In this document: positions 30,294 to 42,023 of the stretch, in pieces
Position numbering within the stretch: position 1 is the stretch's first letter
How the letters are laid out: every line of letters begins with the position of its first letter
NCBI RefSeq assembly: GCF_036322705.1
Contig: NZ_AP027270.1
Span: forward strand, 2,295,501 to 2,359,500
DNA from: Maricaulis maris
GTDB lineage: Bacteria; Pseudomonadota; Alphaproteobacteria; Caulobacterales; Maricaulaceae
Direction of reading: 5' to 3'
DNA: 64,000 nt
The notes under the pieces: generated by a model
What the model was told of the DNA's origin: nothing
The model's input: the letters and a program-made list of their open reading frames with translations, nothing else
The model's database searches: none
Translations under genes and position numbers: made by a program

Positions 30294-31339
30294 GGCCGCC
30301 GCGCCGCGAGTACCTTGCGCATGACGCTGGGCAGGGCCTCGGCATCGAGCGCGGCCTCGTCGGCCCAATAGCCGCTCTCCGGCTCCCACCCGGCACCGGC
30401 TTCGCTCTCGCGAACCTCCAGCCGCAATTCAAAATGGGTGAAGACGTGACGGATTTCACCACGGCCGGTCCACGCACCCGCAAAGGGCGGTACCGCGTCC
30501 ACGGCGTCCGCCTCGACCCAGGGCGTTGACGGCACCTCGGTCATCCCGCCAAGCAGTCCGCTATCGGCGCGCTGGCGCAGCCAGACCCGACCGTCCCGGC
30601 GGACCAGCCAGGCGGTTCCGCGCCGAACCGGCTTGGTTTTCTTCGGTGCCTTGACCGGAAAGCGAAGCATGTCCCCGGCCTTCGCCGCCGCGCAGGCAAA
30701 GCGCCAGCAACAGGCTTCGCACGCCGGCGCGCGCGGCGTGCAGACCGTGGCCCCCAGATCCATGATGGCCTGGGCATAATCACCCGACCGGGACGGGTCA
30801 GCGATGGCGCCGGCAAGCTTGCGGATCTCCGGCTTGGCTTTCGGCATGGCGGTCTCGACGCGGTAAAGCCGGGTGATCACGCGCTCGACATTGCCGTCGA
30901 CCACGCTGGCCGGCTTGTCGAAGGCGGCGGCGAGGATGGCGTTGGCCGTGTATTCGCCGATGCCCGGCAAAGCCCGCAAGCCGTCCAGCGTCTCGGGAAA
31001 CCGGCCGCCATGCACGGTCGCGACCTCGATCGCGCAGGCATGGAGATTACGGGCACGGGCATAATAACCCAGCCCGGCCCACTCGCGCAGCACGTCCTCG
31101 CGCGGCGCGGCAGCGAGGTCTCCGACCTGAGGCCACAGCGCCAGGAAGCGGTGCCAGTAGGGCGTCGCATGCGGCACGGTGGTCTGCTGCAGCATGATTT
31201 CCGACAGCCAGATCGCATAGGGATCGGCGACCGCCCCGGCCTCACGCGCCTCCGGACGGATCCGCCACGGCAGGCTGCGGCCTTCGCGATCATACCAGGC
31301 CAGCAATTCGCGGCGCAGACGGGCGATACGGGATGTCAT
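30281..31339 (-). CDS. mutY: A/G-specific adenine glycosylase
   Basis: 352 residues from the ATG at 31339 (MTSRIARLRRELLAWYD). The helix-hairpin-helix LPGIGEYTANAI and the catalytic aspartate in VVDGNVERVITR are present. The [4Fe-4S] cluster loop has cysteines spaced C-x6-C-x2-C-x5-C (CTPRAPACEACCWRFAC). The C-terminal third is the NUDIX-like domain that reads 8-oxoguanine. MutY removes adenine opposite 8-oxoG. It is divergent from the DciA-like gene, 53 bases apart, so the promoters overlap or lie within the 5' ends. Confidence 0.96.
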   Translation of the reverse strand: MTSRIARLRRELLAWYDREGRSLPWRIRPEAREAGAVADPYAIWLSEIMLQQTTVPHATPYWHRFLALWPQVGDLAAAPREDVLREWAGLGYYARARNLHACAIEVATVHGGRFPETLDGLRALPGIGEYTANAILAAAFDKPASVVDGNVERVITRLYRVETAMPKAKPEIRKLAGAIADPSRSGDYAQAIMDLGATVCTPRAPACEACCWRFACAAAKAGDMLRFPVKAPKKTKPVRRGTAWLVRRDGRVWLRQRADSGLLGGMTEVPSTPWVEADAVDAVPPFAGAWTGRGEIRHVFTHFELRLEVRESEAGAGWEPESGYWADEAALDAEALPSVMRKVLAARRPQTG

Positions 31340-31392
31340 GGTATTGTGGCAGACCGGTTGCAGAGGACAGGATTCAAAGCGAAACTCAGAGG

Positions 31393-31935
31393 ATGATCCG
31401 CAAACCGCCTCCGTCAATGCTGGAACAGGCTGCCAGCGACTTCATCCGCAGTCGCCGGGGTCGCCCGGCGGCCAGGCCGCAACCCTCCGCAGCGCGAGCG
31501 GTGGAACGGGTGCTGCGGCCACTGGCCCGGCGCTTCGGCGTCGGAGTCGAGCAATTGCGGGAGCACTGGACCGAGATCGTCGGTGAACGCCTTGCCAAGT
31601 GGAGCGAGCCGGAGACAATCCAGCGTGCCGGCGGGATCAATACGCTGGTCGTCCGCGCCCAGGGCGCGGCCGGCGCGATCCTGCAAGCCGAGTCCGGCCG
31701 CATCCTGGAACGGGTCCGGACCTTTGCCGGTGATCGGGCGCCGACCCGCCTGCGCATCCTGCAGGGACAGGCCCGCAAAGCGGCCCCGAAATCCGAAACA
31801 GCCGATCAAGCGCTTGTGAACCCGATGAATTCCGCGTCACAAGTGAGCGAAGGGGTAGAGCAAACCCCCGAGGCCCGTCTACAATCAGCTCTCAACCGTT
31901 TTGAACAATCGGTCAAAGCCCGCCAGGGATCGTGA
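31393..31935 (+). CDS. DUF721/DciA-like protein
   Basis: 180 residues from the ATG at 31393. A DUF721 core at about residues 25-115 (VLRPLARRFGVGVEQLREHW, IVGERLAKWSEPE, LVVRAQGAAGAILQ) is followed by a disordered Gln/Ala/Ser-rich tail. DUF721 covers DciA, the helicase-loading or helicase-operating factor found in bacteria that lack DnaC, as well as related proteins of unknown role. The start is uncertain: AGAGG touches the ATG directly, and a second ATG at 31417 is possible. Its place in front of DsbA-like genes and smc is a repeated alphaproteobacterial order. Confidence 0.75.
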   Translation: MIRKPPPSMLEQAASDFIRSRRGRPAARPQPSAARAVERVLRPLARRFGVGVEQLREHWTEIVGERLAKWSEPETIQRAGGINTLVVRAQGAAGAILQAESGRILERVRTFAGDRAPTRLRILQGQARKAAPKSETADQALVNPMNSASQVSEGVEQTPEARLQSALNRFEQSVKARQGS

Positions 31936-31957
31936 CTGTCTGCCAGGGGAACCCCAT

Positions 31958-32749
31958 ATGAGCCTGACCCGACGCCTTTTCTCCACCGCGGCGCTGACCG
32001 CTGTCTTGGCCGTGTCCGCCTGTGGCGGCAGCGATGCGCCCGGTGGCGGCCAGTCGACCTATGAGCGCTCCGGCGATCGCGGCCTGGGTAGCGCCAACGC
32101 CCCGGTCACGATGATCGAATACGCCTCGGTCGCCTGCGGCCATTGCGCGACCTTCCACAATGAAGTCTTTCCGATGCTGGAGAGCGAGTACATCGAGACC
32201 GGCAAGGTCCGCTTTGTCCTGCGCGAGATGATCACCGGTTCGGCGCAATTCGCGATCGCCGGCTTCTCGCTCGCCCATTGCGTGCCGGAAGAGCGCTATT
32301 ACGACATGGTCAGCCTGTTGTTCCAACAGCAGAACGCGATCTTCCAGGCCGCACAGACGCAAGGCAGCGCCCGCAGCCAGTATCTCGCCATTGCCCGCTC
32401 GATGGGCATGAGCGAAGCCGACTTCACCCAGTGCCTGTCCGACGAGAGCATCACCCAGGACATCCTGGACTCGAATGATCGCGCCGGCGAGGAAGGCATC
32501 ACTGGCACGCCGCGCTTCATCTTCAATGGCGAGCTGCTCGATTCGCGCCGGGCACCGGGCGAGTCCGCCTACACCTATTTCCTCGGCACCCGCCAGCTGC
32601 TCATCAATGGTGAGCCGGTTCCGGCTCGCTCGGACGCCGACACCTTCCGCCTGATCCTTGACCACCTGGTCGCCGAAGCGTCCGGCACACCGGCCGCCCC
32701 GGCCATCGATGGTGCCGATGCCGGCGCAACCGAAGCCACCGAAGAGTAG
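31958..32749 (+). CDS. DsbA-family thiol-disulfide oxidoreductase, lipoprotein
   Basis: 263 residues from the ATG at 31958 (AGGGGA upstream). The N-terminus MSLTRRLFSTAALTAVLAVSACGG has a lipobox-like AVSAC (Cys 22), so the protein is probably lipid-anchored in the periplasm. The thioredoxin-fold active site is CGHC (residues 60-63, in EYASVACGHCATFHNEV), with a later GTPRFIFNG segment carrying the cis-proline. It resembles the DsbA/BdbD (thioredoxin_4) group. A second paralogue follows 8 bases after its stop. Oxidative protein folding is inferred. Confidence 0.88.
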   Translation: MSLTRRLFSTAALTAVLAVSACGGSDAPGGGQSTYERSGDRGLGSANAPVTMIEYASVACGHCATFHNEVFPMLESEYIETGKVRFVLREMITGSAQFAIAGFSLAHCVPEERYYDMVSLLFQQQNAIFQAAQTQGSARSQYLAIARSMGMSEADFTQCLSDESITQDILDSNDRAGEEGITGTPRFIFNGELLDSRRAPGESAYTYFLGTRQLLINGEPVPARSDADTFRLILDHLVAEASGTPAAPAIDGADAGATEATEE

Positions 32750-32757
32750 ACCTGTCC

Positions 32758-33516
32758 ATGTCCATTCTGCGTACCCTGTCATCCCTGTCCCTGCTGGCAG
32801 CCGCTTTTGCGCTGCCGGCGATGGCTGAAGCCCAGCTGGCCGAGGGCGCTGCCGATCTGCGCCCGACCGACCGGGTGACAGGCAATGCCGACGCCGACCT
32901 TCTGGTCATTGAATACGCCTCCTTCGCCTGCCCCCATTGCGCCAGCTTCCAGGCGGACGTCTGGCCGATGATCCGGTCGGAATTCGTGGACACCGGGCTG
33001 ATCCGCTACTCCATCCGTCCGATGCTGACGTCGCCGCCGCAGATTGCCGGGGCCGGGGTCATCCTCAGCGAGTGTGTGCCGGATGCGCGCTATTTCGACG
33101 CCGTCGATCTGCTGTTTGCCGAACAGGCGACCATTTTCCAGACCGCGCGCGATGGCGGCGATGTCCTCGCCGTCTATAACCGCATCGCCGAGGCGACGGG
33201 CGGCTCGGCCGAAAGCCTGCTGGCCTGCTTCCAGGACCCGGCCGCCAATGAACAGGTCAATGCCCTGGCGATTGCGGCCTCGGAAGACGGCATCAGCTCG
33301 ACCCCGAGCTTCATCATCGCCGGCGACCTCCTGTCGATCGGTCATCCCGGTGATGGCGAGGCCGGTCACGACCACGCGGCAGCCGGTCCGACCGTCTTCA
33401 TGCATGGTGGCGAGGCGCTCCTGATTGACGGTGAAACCGTGCCCGGACGTTTGGACGAAGACTCTTTCCGCCGAATCATTCTTCACTTCCTCGACGAGTC
33501 CGGTTCGGCCAACTAG
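32758..33516 (+). CDS. DsbA-family thiol-disulfide oxidoreductase, secreted
   Basis: 252 residues with a cleavable signal peptide (cut near MAEA-QL, residue 26) and a thioredoxin_4 domain. Its active site CPHC (residues 58-61) is the classic DsbA dipeptide, followed by STPSFIIAGD with the cis-proline. Near residues 200-222 it carries a His-rich insertion (GHPGDGEAGHDHAAAG) before a strand LLIDGETV that pairs with LLINGEPV of the upstream paralogue. The two genes look like an old tandem duplication. Both probably act in periplasmic disulfide formation, perhaps on different clients. Confidence 0.88.
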   Translation: MSILRTLSSLSLLAAAFALPAMAEAQLAEGAADLRPTDRVTGNADADLLVIEYASFACPHCASFQADVWPMIRSEFVDTGLIRYSIRPMLTSPPQIAGAGVILSECVPDARYFDAVDLLFAEQATIFQTARDGGDVLAVYNRIAEATGGSAESLLACFQDPAANEQVNALAIAASEDGISSTPSFIIAGDLLSIGHPGDGEAGHDHAAAGPTVFMHGGEALLIDGETVPGRLDEDSFRRIILHFLDESGSAN

Positions 33517-33617
33517 GCAAGGCTTCACGCCAGCGCCGCAATTGGATGCCAGACTGCATTTCGACGCCGGCCCGGAAATGACCCCGGGCGGGCCATGTGC
33601 GCCGCGAGGGAGACCGG

Positions 33618-37064
<3,447 letters not shown>

Positions 37065-37093
37065 CCCATACCAACTTATTTTTCAGGGACTTA

Positions 37094-37154
37094 CCACAGG
37101 CGCACCCTTGCTTGACTTGGCGGGGGGCCGTGGATAGTGTGCGCGCGCCTGTGG
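37094..37154 (+). promoter_or_regulatory. Candidate promoter of the atp operon within an inverted repeat
   Basis: TTGACT (37112-37117) and TAGTGT (37135-37140) are spaced by 17 bases. They lie inside exact 10-base inverted arms CCACAGGCGC (37094-37103) and GCGCCTGTGG (37145-37154). The region is between smc and atpI. Promoter strength and any regulator are unknown. Confidence 0.45.
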
Positions 37155-37187
37155 GGGGCTCTTCTTCCATAGGCAGACCGGTCCAAA

Positions 37188-37517
37188 ATGTCAGGCGAAG
37201 ACGAAAGCCCACGCAAGAAATCCCGTGCCGATCTGGACGAGCTGCAGCTGCGCATTGATGCGAAGCGCGCGAGACACCAGGAACCTTCGGCTGACACGAC
37301 CTCGGGCTCTGCCTGGTCGTTGGGAATGCGCTACGGCTCGGAATTTTTCGGCGGCGTCTTGGTTGGCGGTGTGATGGGCTTTGTGCTCGACGCGCTCGCC
37401 GGAATCAGTCCTTTCGGGCTGATCATCGGTACGTTGCTGGGTTTTGCGGCGGGCACCCTGAATGTGGTGCGGGCCGCGCGAGAGATAAGTTCGGGGCAAG
37501 ACGGCGACGACGCCTGA
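37188..37517 (+). CDS. atpI: ATP synthase protein I (AtpI)
   Basis: 109 residues: a charged N-terminal stretch of about 40 residues, then two membrane helices (FFGGVLVGGVMGFVLDALAG and FGLIIGTLLGFAAGTLNVV). This matches alphaproteobacterial AtpI, an assembly factor for the c-ring of the ATP synthase. It is the first gene of the Fo operon. The next gene starts about 55 bases on. Function is by family and position. Confidence 0.88.
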   Translation: MSGEDESPRKKSRADLDELQLRIDAKRARHQEPSADTTSGSAWSLGMRYGSEFFGGVLVGGVMGFVLDALAGISPFGLIIGTLLGFAAGTLNVVRAAREISSGQDGDDA

Positions 37518-37572
37518 TCTGCTTCACGGGTTCAAACGGCGCTTGCGCCGCAAGACATGAAAGAGGCCGGGC

Positions 37573-38349
37573 GTGGCAGACACCAACCCGATCAAACAGT
37601 TTGAGATCCACGAAGTCTTCCCGTTCGAGGCTTTCGGTCTGAATCTGGCATTCACCAACTCCAGCTTCTTCATGATGCTGACGACGGTGCTGACCGTGAT
37701 CCTGTTCACGGTTGCCATGTCGAGCCGTGCGCTGGTCCCGAACCGCGCCCAGTCGGTGGCCGAGATCATCTATGGCTTCGTCGCCGACATGGTCCGGTCG
37801 ACCGCCGGTCAGGACGGGCTGCGCTTCTTCCCGTTCGTGTTCACGCTCTTCATCTTCATCCTGGTCGCCAACATGCTCGGCATGTTCCCCTACTTCCCGG
37901 CGCCGGGTGCCCACTCCTTCACCATTACAAGCCATCTGATCGTCACCGTGGCCCTGGCCATGATGGTCTGGCTGACCGTCATTGTTTATGGCGTGTTCAA
38001 GAATGGCTTCGGCTTCCTGCGGCTGTTCGTGCCGTCCGGTGTGCCGGTCTTCATCCTGCCTTTCGTGACGCTGATCGAGATCATCTCCTTCGTCTCGCGT
38101 CCGATCAGCCACTCGGTGCGTCTGTTCGCCAACATGCTGGCTGGCCACATCCTGCTGAAAGTCTTCGCCGGCTTCATCGTGATGCTGGCGGGTGGTCTGG
38201 GCGCGGCGGGCTATGTGGTCGGCATCCTGCCGTTCGCCATGACGCTGGGCCTGACGGCGCTCGAGTTCCTGGTCGCCTTCCTGCAGGCCTACGTGTTTGC
38301 GATCCTGACCTGCATCTACCTTTCCGACGCCCTGCACCCGGGTCACTGA
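37573..38349 (+). CDS. atpB: ATP synthase Fo subunit a
   Basis: 258 residues starting with GTG ([17 protein letters not shown]), with about five to six membrane helices. The essential helix is [23 protein letters not shown], containing the conserved Arg needed for proton movement. A last helix is [19 protein letters not shown] with the Gln/Tyr pattern of subunit a. It forms the proton half-channels next to the c-ring. Confidence 0.97.
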   Translation: MADTNPIKQFEIHEVFPFEAFGLNLAFTNSSFFMMLTTVLTVILFTVAMSSRALVPNRAQSVAEIIYGFVADMVRSTAGQDGLRFFPFVFTLFIFILVANMLGMFPYFPAPGAHSFTITSHLIVTVALAMMVWLTVIVYGVFKNGFGFLRLFVPSGVPVFILPFVTLIEIISFVSRPISHSVRLFANMLAGHILLKVFAGFIVMLAGGLGAAGYVVGILPFAMTLGLTALEFLVAFLQAYVFAILTCIYLSDALHPGH

Positions 38350-38405
38350 TCCGCAGGCGTCCTAACGAGTAAAACCTGATACAGCCCCCTCAAAGGAGTT
38401 TTGAT

Positions 38406-38630
38406 ATGGAAGACATGGGCAAATACATCGGCGCTGGCCTCGCTTGCCTCGGCATGCTTGGCGCTGCAATCGGCGTTGGCAACATCTTTGGTTCCTTCCT
38501 GCAGGGTGCCATGCGCAACCCGTCGGCTGCCCAGTCGCAGTTCGGCAACCTGATCTTCGGCTTCGCCGTGACCGAAGCGCTGGGCATCTTCTCGCTGCTC
38601 GTCGCTCTGATCCTGCTGTTCGTCGTCTGA
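38406..38630 (+). CDS. atpE: ATP synthase Fo subunit c
   Basis: 74 residues in two membrane helices with the polar loop RNPSAAQS. The proton-carrying carboxylate is Glu57 in [10 protein letters not shown], and the first helix has the glycine-rich pattern [14 protein letters not shown] ribosome binding site AAAGGAG precedes it. There is no sodium-binding signature, so proton coupling is likely. Confidence 0.97.
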   Translation: MEDMGKYIGAGLACLGMLGAAIGVGNIFGSFLQGAMRNPSAAQSQFGNLIFGFAVTEALGIFSLLVALILLFVV

Positions 38631-38703
38631 TTTTGGATCGTGGCCGCGTCACCGGACGCGGCCGCTCTCCTTCGCTCCACCTGATTAGAGGAGCCGGCGT
38701 CCC

Positions 38704-39279
38704 ATGACGCACGCACCGCATTCAGAAGTGGCCAACTACGCTGCCGAAGCTGCTGCAGAGCATGCCGAGAGCGGCGTATTCCCGCCCTTCGACCCGACCT
38801 ATTTTGCGTCCCAGCTCTTCTGGCTGGCGATTGCCTTCGTGATTTTGTACGTCGCGCTGGATCGCTTCATTCTGCCGAAGATCAAGACGACGATCGAGGA
38901 TCGCCGCGACCGTATCGCGGACGACCTGGACGCTGCCGCCCAGGCCAAGGCTGATGCCGAGGCCGCTGGCGAAGCGTATGAGAAATCCCTCGCCGACGCC
39001 CGCGCCAAAGCTCATGGCATTGCCGCCAAGACGCGCCAGGCGCTCGACGCGGAGATCGCCAAGGAAACAGCTGGCGTTGAAGCCGAGCTGTCCGCCAAGC
39101 AGGGCGCCGCCGAAGCGGCAATCCGCAAGGCCAAGGACAAGGCGTTTGCCGAAGTCCGCGGCATTGCGGCGACCGCGACGGTTGACCTTGTCTCGGCGCT
39201 TGTTGGTGTTGACGTCACCGAGGGCGATGCCGGCAAGTCCGTCGACGCCCGCATCAAGGCGAAGGAAGCGCAAGCATGA
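38704..39279 (+). CDS. atpF': ATP synthase Fo subunit b'
   Basis: 191 residues: an N-terminal segment of about 30, one membrane helix (SQLFWLAIAFVILYVALDRFIL) and a long helical stalk. Alphaproteobacteria have two different b-type subunits, and the longer N-terminus and gene position before b mark this one as b'. Its stop overlaps the ATG of the next gene by four bases (ATGA), so the two stalk subunits are coupled and likely made in equal amounts. Confidence 0.93.
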   Translation: MTHAPHSEVANYAAEAAAEHAESGVFPPFDPTYFASQLFWLAIAFVILYVALDRFILPKIKTTIEDRRDRIADDLDAAAQAKADAEAAGEAYEKSLADARAKAHGIAAKTRQALDAEIAKETAGVEAELSAKQGAAEAAIRKAKDKAFAEVRGIAATATVDLVSALVGVDVTEGDAGKSVDARIKAKEAQA

Positions 39280-39830
39280 TCACCCTCCTCGCTGAAGAAA
39301 CCGGACACGGCGAAGGCGGAAGCCTGATGGACTGGCTCGCGGCCCAGCCGGCTGACCCGTCCTTCTACACCTTCCTGGCGCTGATCGTCTTCTTCGCCCT
39401 GCTTCTGCGCATGGGCGTTCACAAGACGCTGGCCAAGACGCTGGACGACCGTGCTGACGCGATCTCCTCGGAGCTCGAGGAAGCCAAGCGCCTGCGTGAG
39501 GACGCCGCCGAGATGCTCGCCTCCTACCAGCGCAAGCAGCGCGAGGCGGAAGTCGAAGCCGAGGCGATCATTGCCCAGGCCAAGGTCGAGGCGAAGTCGC
39601 TGAAGGCGGAAGCCCGCAAGGAAATGACGGAGCGTCTGGAACGCCGCACCGCCATGGCCGAGCAGCGCATCGCCCAGGCCGAAGCCCAGGCTGCCGCGGA
39701 AGTCAAAGCCGCTGCTGCCGAGCTGGCCATCCAGGCGGCCGAGGACATCCTCAAGACCCAGCTCAAGAAGACGGACCTCAACAAGCTCGTCGATGCCGAC
39801 ATCAAGTCAGTGGGTGAGCGCCTGAACTAG
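39276..39830 (+). CDS. atpF: ATP synthase Fo subunit b
   Basis: 184 residues: membrane helix FYTFLALIVFFALLLRMGV near residues 30-48, followed by a long Ala/Glu/Lys-rich coiled coil that forms the peripheral stalk linking Fo to F1. Last gene of the operon, followed by a strong terminator. The F1 genes must lie elsewhere, as usual for these bacteria. Confidence 0.95.
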   Translation: MITLLAEETGHGEGGSLMDWLAAQPADPSFYTFLALIVFFALLLRMGVHKTLAKTLDDRADAISSELEEAKRLREDAAEMLASYQRKQREAEVEAEAIIAQAKVEAKSLKAEARKEMTERLERRTAMAEQRIAQAEAQAAAEVKAAAAELAIQAAEDILKTQLKKTDLNKLVDADIKSVGERLN

Positions 39831-39855
39831 GCCGGCCCCGACACCCGAATGCGAG

Positions 39856-39887
39856 AAAGCCCGTGGCGTTTGTCACGGGCTTTTTTC
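39856..39887 (+). terminator. Rho-independent terminator of the atp operon
   Basis: Stem AAAGCCCGTG (39856-39865) pairs with CACGGGCTTT (39874-39883) around an 8-base loop and runs into TTTTTTC. It is 26 bases past the atpF stop. It separates the ATP synthase operon from the hipBA module. Confidence 0.9.
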
Positions 39888-39907
39888 TTGGGCAATTTTT
39901 ATTAAAG

Positions 39908-39965
39908 GGACACATACGGCCGATTATACGCTTTTATACACATAAGAGGACACATACGGCCGATT
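39908..39965. repeat. Two exact 18-bp direct repeats upstream of hipB
   Basis: GGACACATACGGCCGATT occurs at 39908-39925 and again at 39948-39965, exactly 40 bases apart, about four helical turns. A partial third copy (TATGGCCGATT) covers the hipB start codon at 40030-40040. This arrangement suits cooperative binding of a regulator, most simply HipB itself. Confidence 0.75.
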
Positions 39966-39995
39966 TGACAGATCAATTAACATGACATATCTGTC
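39965..39995 (+). promoter_or_regulatory. hipBA promoter overlapped by an inverted repeat
   Basis: A consensus -35 TTGACA (39965-39970) is followed after 17 bases by TATCTG as a weak -10 (39988-39993). The arms GACAGAT (39967-39973) and ATCTGTC (39989-39995) form a perfect 7-base inverted repeat that covers both promoter elements, a good site for autorepression. The promoter would start RNA about 30 bases before the hipB ATG. Confidence 0.55.
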
Positions 39996-40030
39996 CGATA
40001 AATGCGAGATTGTCGGATAAACGGACGATT

Positions 40031-40390
40031 ATGGCCGATTACAAATCAAATGACCTCCTGCCGATCGAGTCCCTGCTGGACCAGATCGGCGCGCGCATCG
40101 AACGCTATCGCATTGCCCGCCGCATCAAGCAGGAAGACCTGGCCGAACGGGCCGGGATATCCAGCCGCACGCTGCGGCGTCTCGAGGCGGGCGGCAACGG
40201 CACACTGGATACGGTCGCGCGGGTGCTGCGGGCGCTGGATATAGAGGACCGGCTGCTAGCCCTCGTGCCGGACGCGACCCTCAGCCCGCTCGATCCGCGC
40301 AGCGACGGCAAACAGCCCCGCCAACGTGTCCGCGACAGCGCCCCCGTGCCAGACCGCCCTTGGCAATGGGGCGATGAGGACGCGACATGA
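40031..40390 (+). CDS. HipB-like XRE-family antitoxin
   Basis: 119 residues from the ATG at 40031. A TTG seven codons earlier is open but falls in the repeat region. Residues about 18-75 form a helix-turn-helix of the XRE/Cro type: IKQEDLAERAGISSRTLRRLEAGG. The C-terminal 35 residues are Pro/Arg/Asp-rich and probably disordered. As the small gene before a HipA kinase, overlapping it by four bases (ATGA), it is the likely antitoxin and autorepressor. No strong Shine-Dalgarno sequence is seen. It may need little leader. Confidence 0.85.
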   Translation: MADYKSNDLLPIESLLDQIGARIERYRIARRIKQEDLAERAGISSRTLRRLEAGGNGTLDTVARVLRALDIEDRLLALVPDATLSPLDPRSDGKQPRQRVRDSAPVPDRPWQWGDEDAT

Positions 40391-41691
40391 CGCGCGCCGA
40401 CGTCATCCTGTGGGGTCGCCGGATCGGTGCCGCCCTGTGGGACGACCGCCGCGATATCGGCGCGTTTGAATACGTGCCGGAATTCACCCGCTCCGGGATC
40501 GAGCCCGCCCCGCTCGTCATGCCCTTGCGTCCCGGCGTGTTCGAATTCCCCGACCTGCCGCGCGGCACCTTCAAGGGCCTGCCGGGCCTTCTCGCCGACA
40601 GCCTGCCGGACAAGTTCGGCAATCTTCTGATCAATCGCTGGCTCGCCGAACAGGGCCGCGAGCCGAGCAGTTTCAACCCGGTCGAACGGCTCTGTTATAC
40701 CGGCCGTCGCGGCATGGGCGCGCTGGAATTCGAACCCTCGACCCGGACCGCAAGCCAAGGCCCGGACCGGGCCGTGGACATCAGCGGCCTGGTCGACCTC
40801 GCGGACCGGATCGTCAAGGACCGGCTGGAACTGAAAGGCCGGCTGACCGGCACGGATGACCAGCTCGCCCTGGAAGACATCCTGCGGGTGGGCACTTCGG
40901 CTGGCGGGGCCCGCGCCAAGGCGGTGCTGGCCTGGAACCCGGCCACAGGGGAGTTCCGCTCGGGCCAGCTCGACCTGTCGGCCGGCTTTGAGCCCTGGCT
41001 GCTGAAATTCGACGGGGTCAGCGAGAATGCCGACAAGGAGATCGCCGATCCGCTCGGCTATGGCCGACTGGAATATGCCTGCCACCTCATGGCCCGTGAG
41101 GCGGGGGTCAGCATGGCCGATTGCCGCCTGCACGAGGAAGGCGGCCGCGCCCATTTCATGACCCGCCGCTTCGATCGCACGCCAACCGGCGCCAAGCTGC
41201 ACATGCAGACGCTCGCCGCCCTGCGTCATTTCGATTTCAACCAGCCGCGCGCCTATAGCTATGAACAGGCCATCGAGACCATCCGCCGGCTCGGACTCGG
41301 CCACCCGGCCCGCGAGGAGATGGTCCGGCGCGCCTTGCTCAACATTGTCATCCGCAACCAGGATGACCATGTGAAGAATATCGCCTTCCTGATGGACAAG
41401 GCCGGGACCTGGTCGCTCGCCCCGGCCTATGACGTGGTCCACGCCTATAACCCGTCCGGCGCCTGGACCTCGCAGCACCAGATGTCGCTGTCCGGCAAGA
41501 CAGATGGGTTCGTACTGGACGATCTGATCCGCTTCGGCCGCTTTGCCGACATCAAGCCGGCGCGCCTGAAGGCGATGCTGGGCGATATCCTGGCCGCCGC
41601 CGGAAACTGGTCGCACCATGTCTCGCAGGCCGGCGTACCAGATCGGCTGGCCGCTACGGCGCAGTCATTTTTCAGATTGGACTGGCACTGA
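40387..41691 (+). CDS. HipA-family serine/threonine kinase toxin
   Basis: 434 residues with the HipA layout: N-terminal subdomain (VMPLRPGVFEFPDLP, FKGLPGLLADSLPDKFGN), glycine-rich nucleotide loop VGTSAGGARAKAVL (168-181), catalytic loop RNQDDHVKN (323-331) and metal-binding LAPAYDV (344-350). HipA of E. coli phosphorylates glutamyl-tRNA synthetase and slows growth, giving persistence. Other HipA relatives have other targets, so the target here is unknown. All key kinase residues seem present, which argues for an active enzyme. The module sits between the atp operon and a small membrane protein and could be a later insertion. Confidence 0.9.
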   Translation: MTRADVILWGRRIGAALWDDRRDIGAFEYVPEFTRSGIEPAPLVMPLRPGVFEFPDLPRGTFKGLPGLLADSLPDKFGNLLINRWLAEQGREPSSFNPVERLCYTGRRGMGALEFEPSTRTASQGPDRAVDISGLVDLADRIVKDRLELKGRLTGTDDQLALEDILRVGTSAGGARAKAVLAWNPATGEFRSGQLDLSAGFEPWLLKFDGVSENADKEIADPLGYGRLEYACHLMAREAGVSMADCRLHEEGGRAHFMTRRFDRTPTGAKLHMQTLAALRHFDFNQPRAYSYEQAIETIRRLGLGHPAREEMVRRALLNIVIRNQDDHVKNIAFLMDKAGTWSLAPAYDVVHAYNPSGAWTSQHQMSLSGKTDGFVLDDLIRFGRFADIKPARLKAMLGDILAAAGNWSHHVSQAGVPDRLAATAQSFFRLDWH

Positions 41692-41702
41692 CATTGATCC
41701 GC

Positions 41703-42023
41703 TTATTCGGCCGCCGTGTCGGCGTCTTTCTCACCGAAGGCCCAGCGGACGCGCTTCCACAGCCACGGCACCTTGCGCAGGAGATCGGTGATCTTGGCGT
41801 GCAGGGTCTTGGAGGCGCCGGCGACGAGGATCAGTCCGGCGAGGCCCACGAAGGCCCCGATCGGGACCAGGGGAAAGGGCGTCAGGATGGCGACGGGAAC
41901 CGAGATCAGCATCAGCAACAGTCCGATGATGATGCACACGCCCCGGATGATCAGCACAACAAAGGCACCGATCGGGTGGCTCTTCGCCCATCCGTTGAGG
42001 CTTTCATTCATCGCCGCGACCAT
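41703..42023 (-). CDS. Small membrane protein, unknown function
   Basis: About 106 residues from the ATG at 42023, with GTTGGAG directly before it. The ATG at 42011 is an alternative. Two or three membrane segments are seen: PIGAFVVLIIRGVCIIIGLLLMLI, VAILTPFPLVPIGAFVGLAGLILVAG. A charged C-terminus with KVPWLWKRVRWAF follows. It is vaguely like PGPGW-type two-helix proteins but lacks that motif. It is convergent with the HipA gene, 11 bases apart. I do not recognise a function. Confidence 0.6.
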   Translation of the reverse strand: MVAAMNESLNGWAKSHPIGAFVVLIIRGVCIIIGLLLMLISVPVAILTPFPLVPIGAFVGLAGLILVAGASKTLHAKITDLLRKVPWLWKRVRWAFGEKDADTAAE

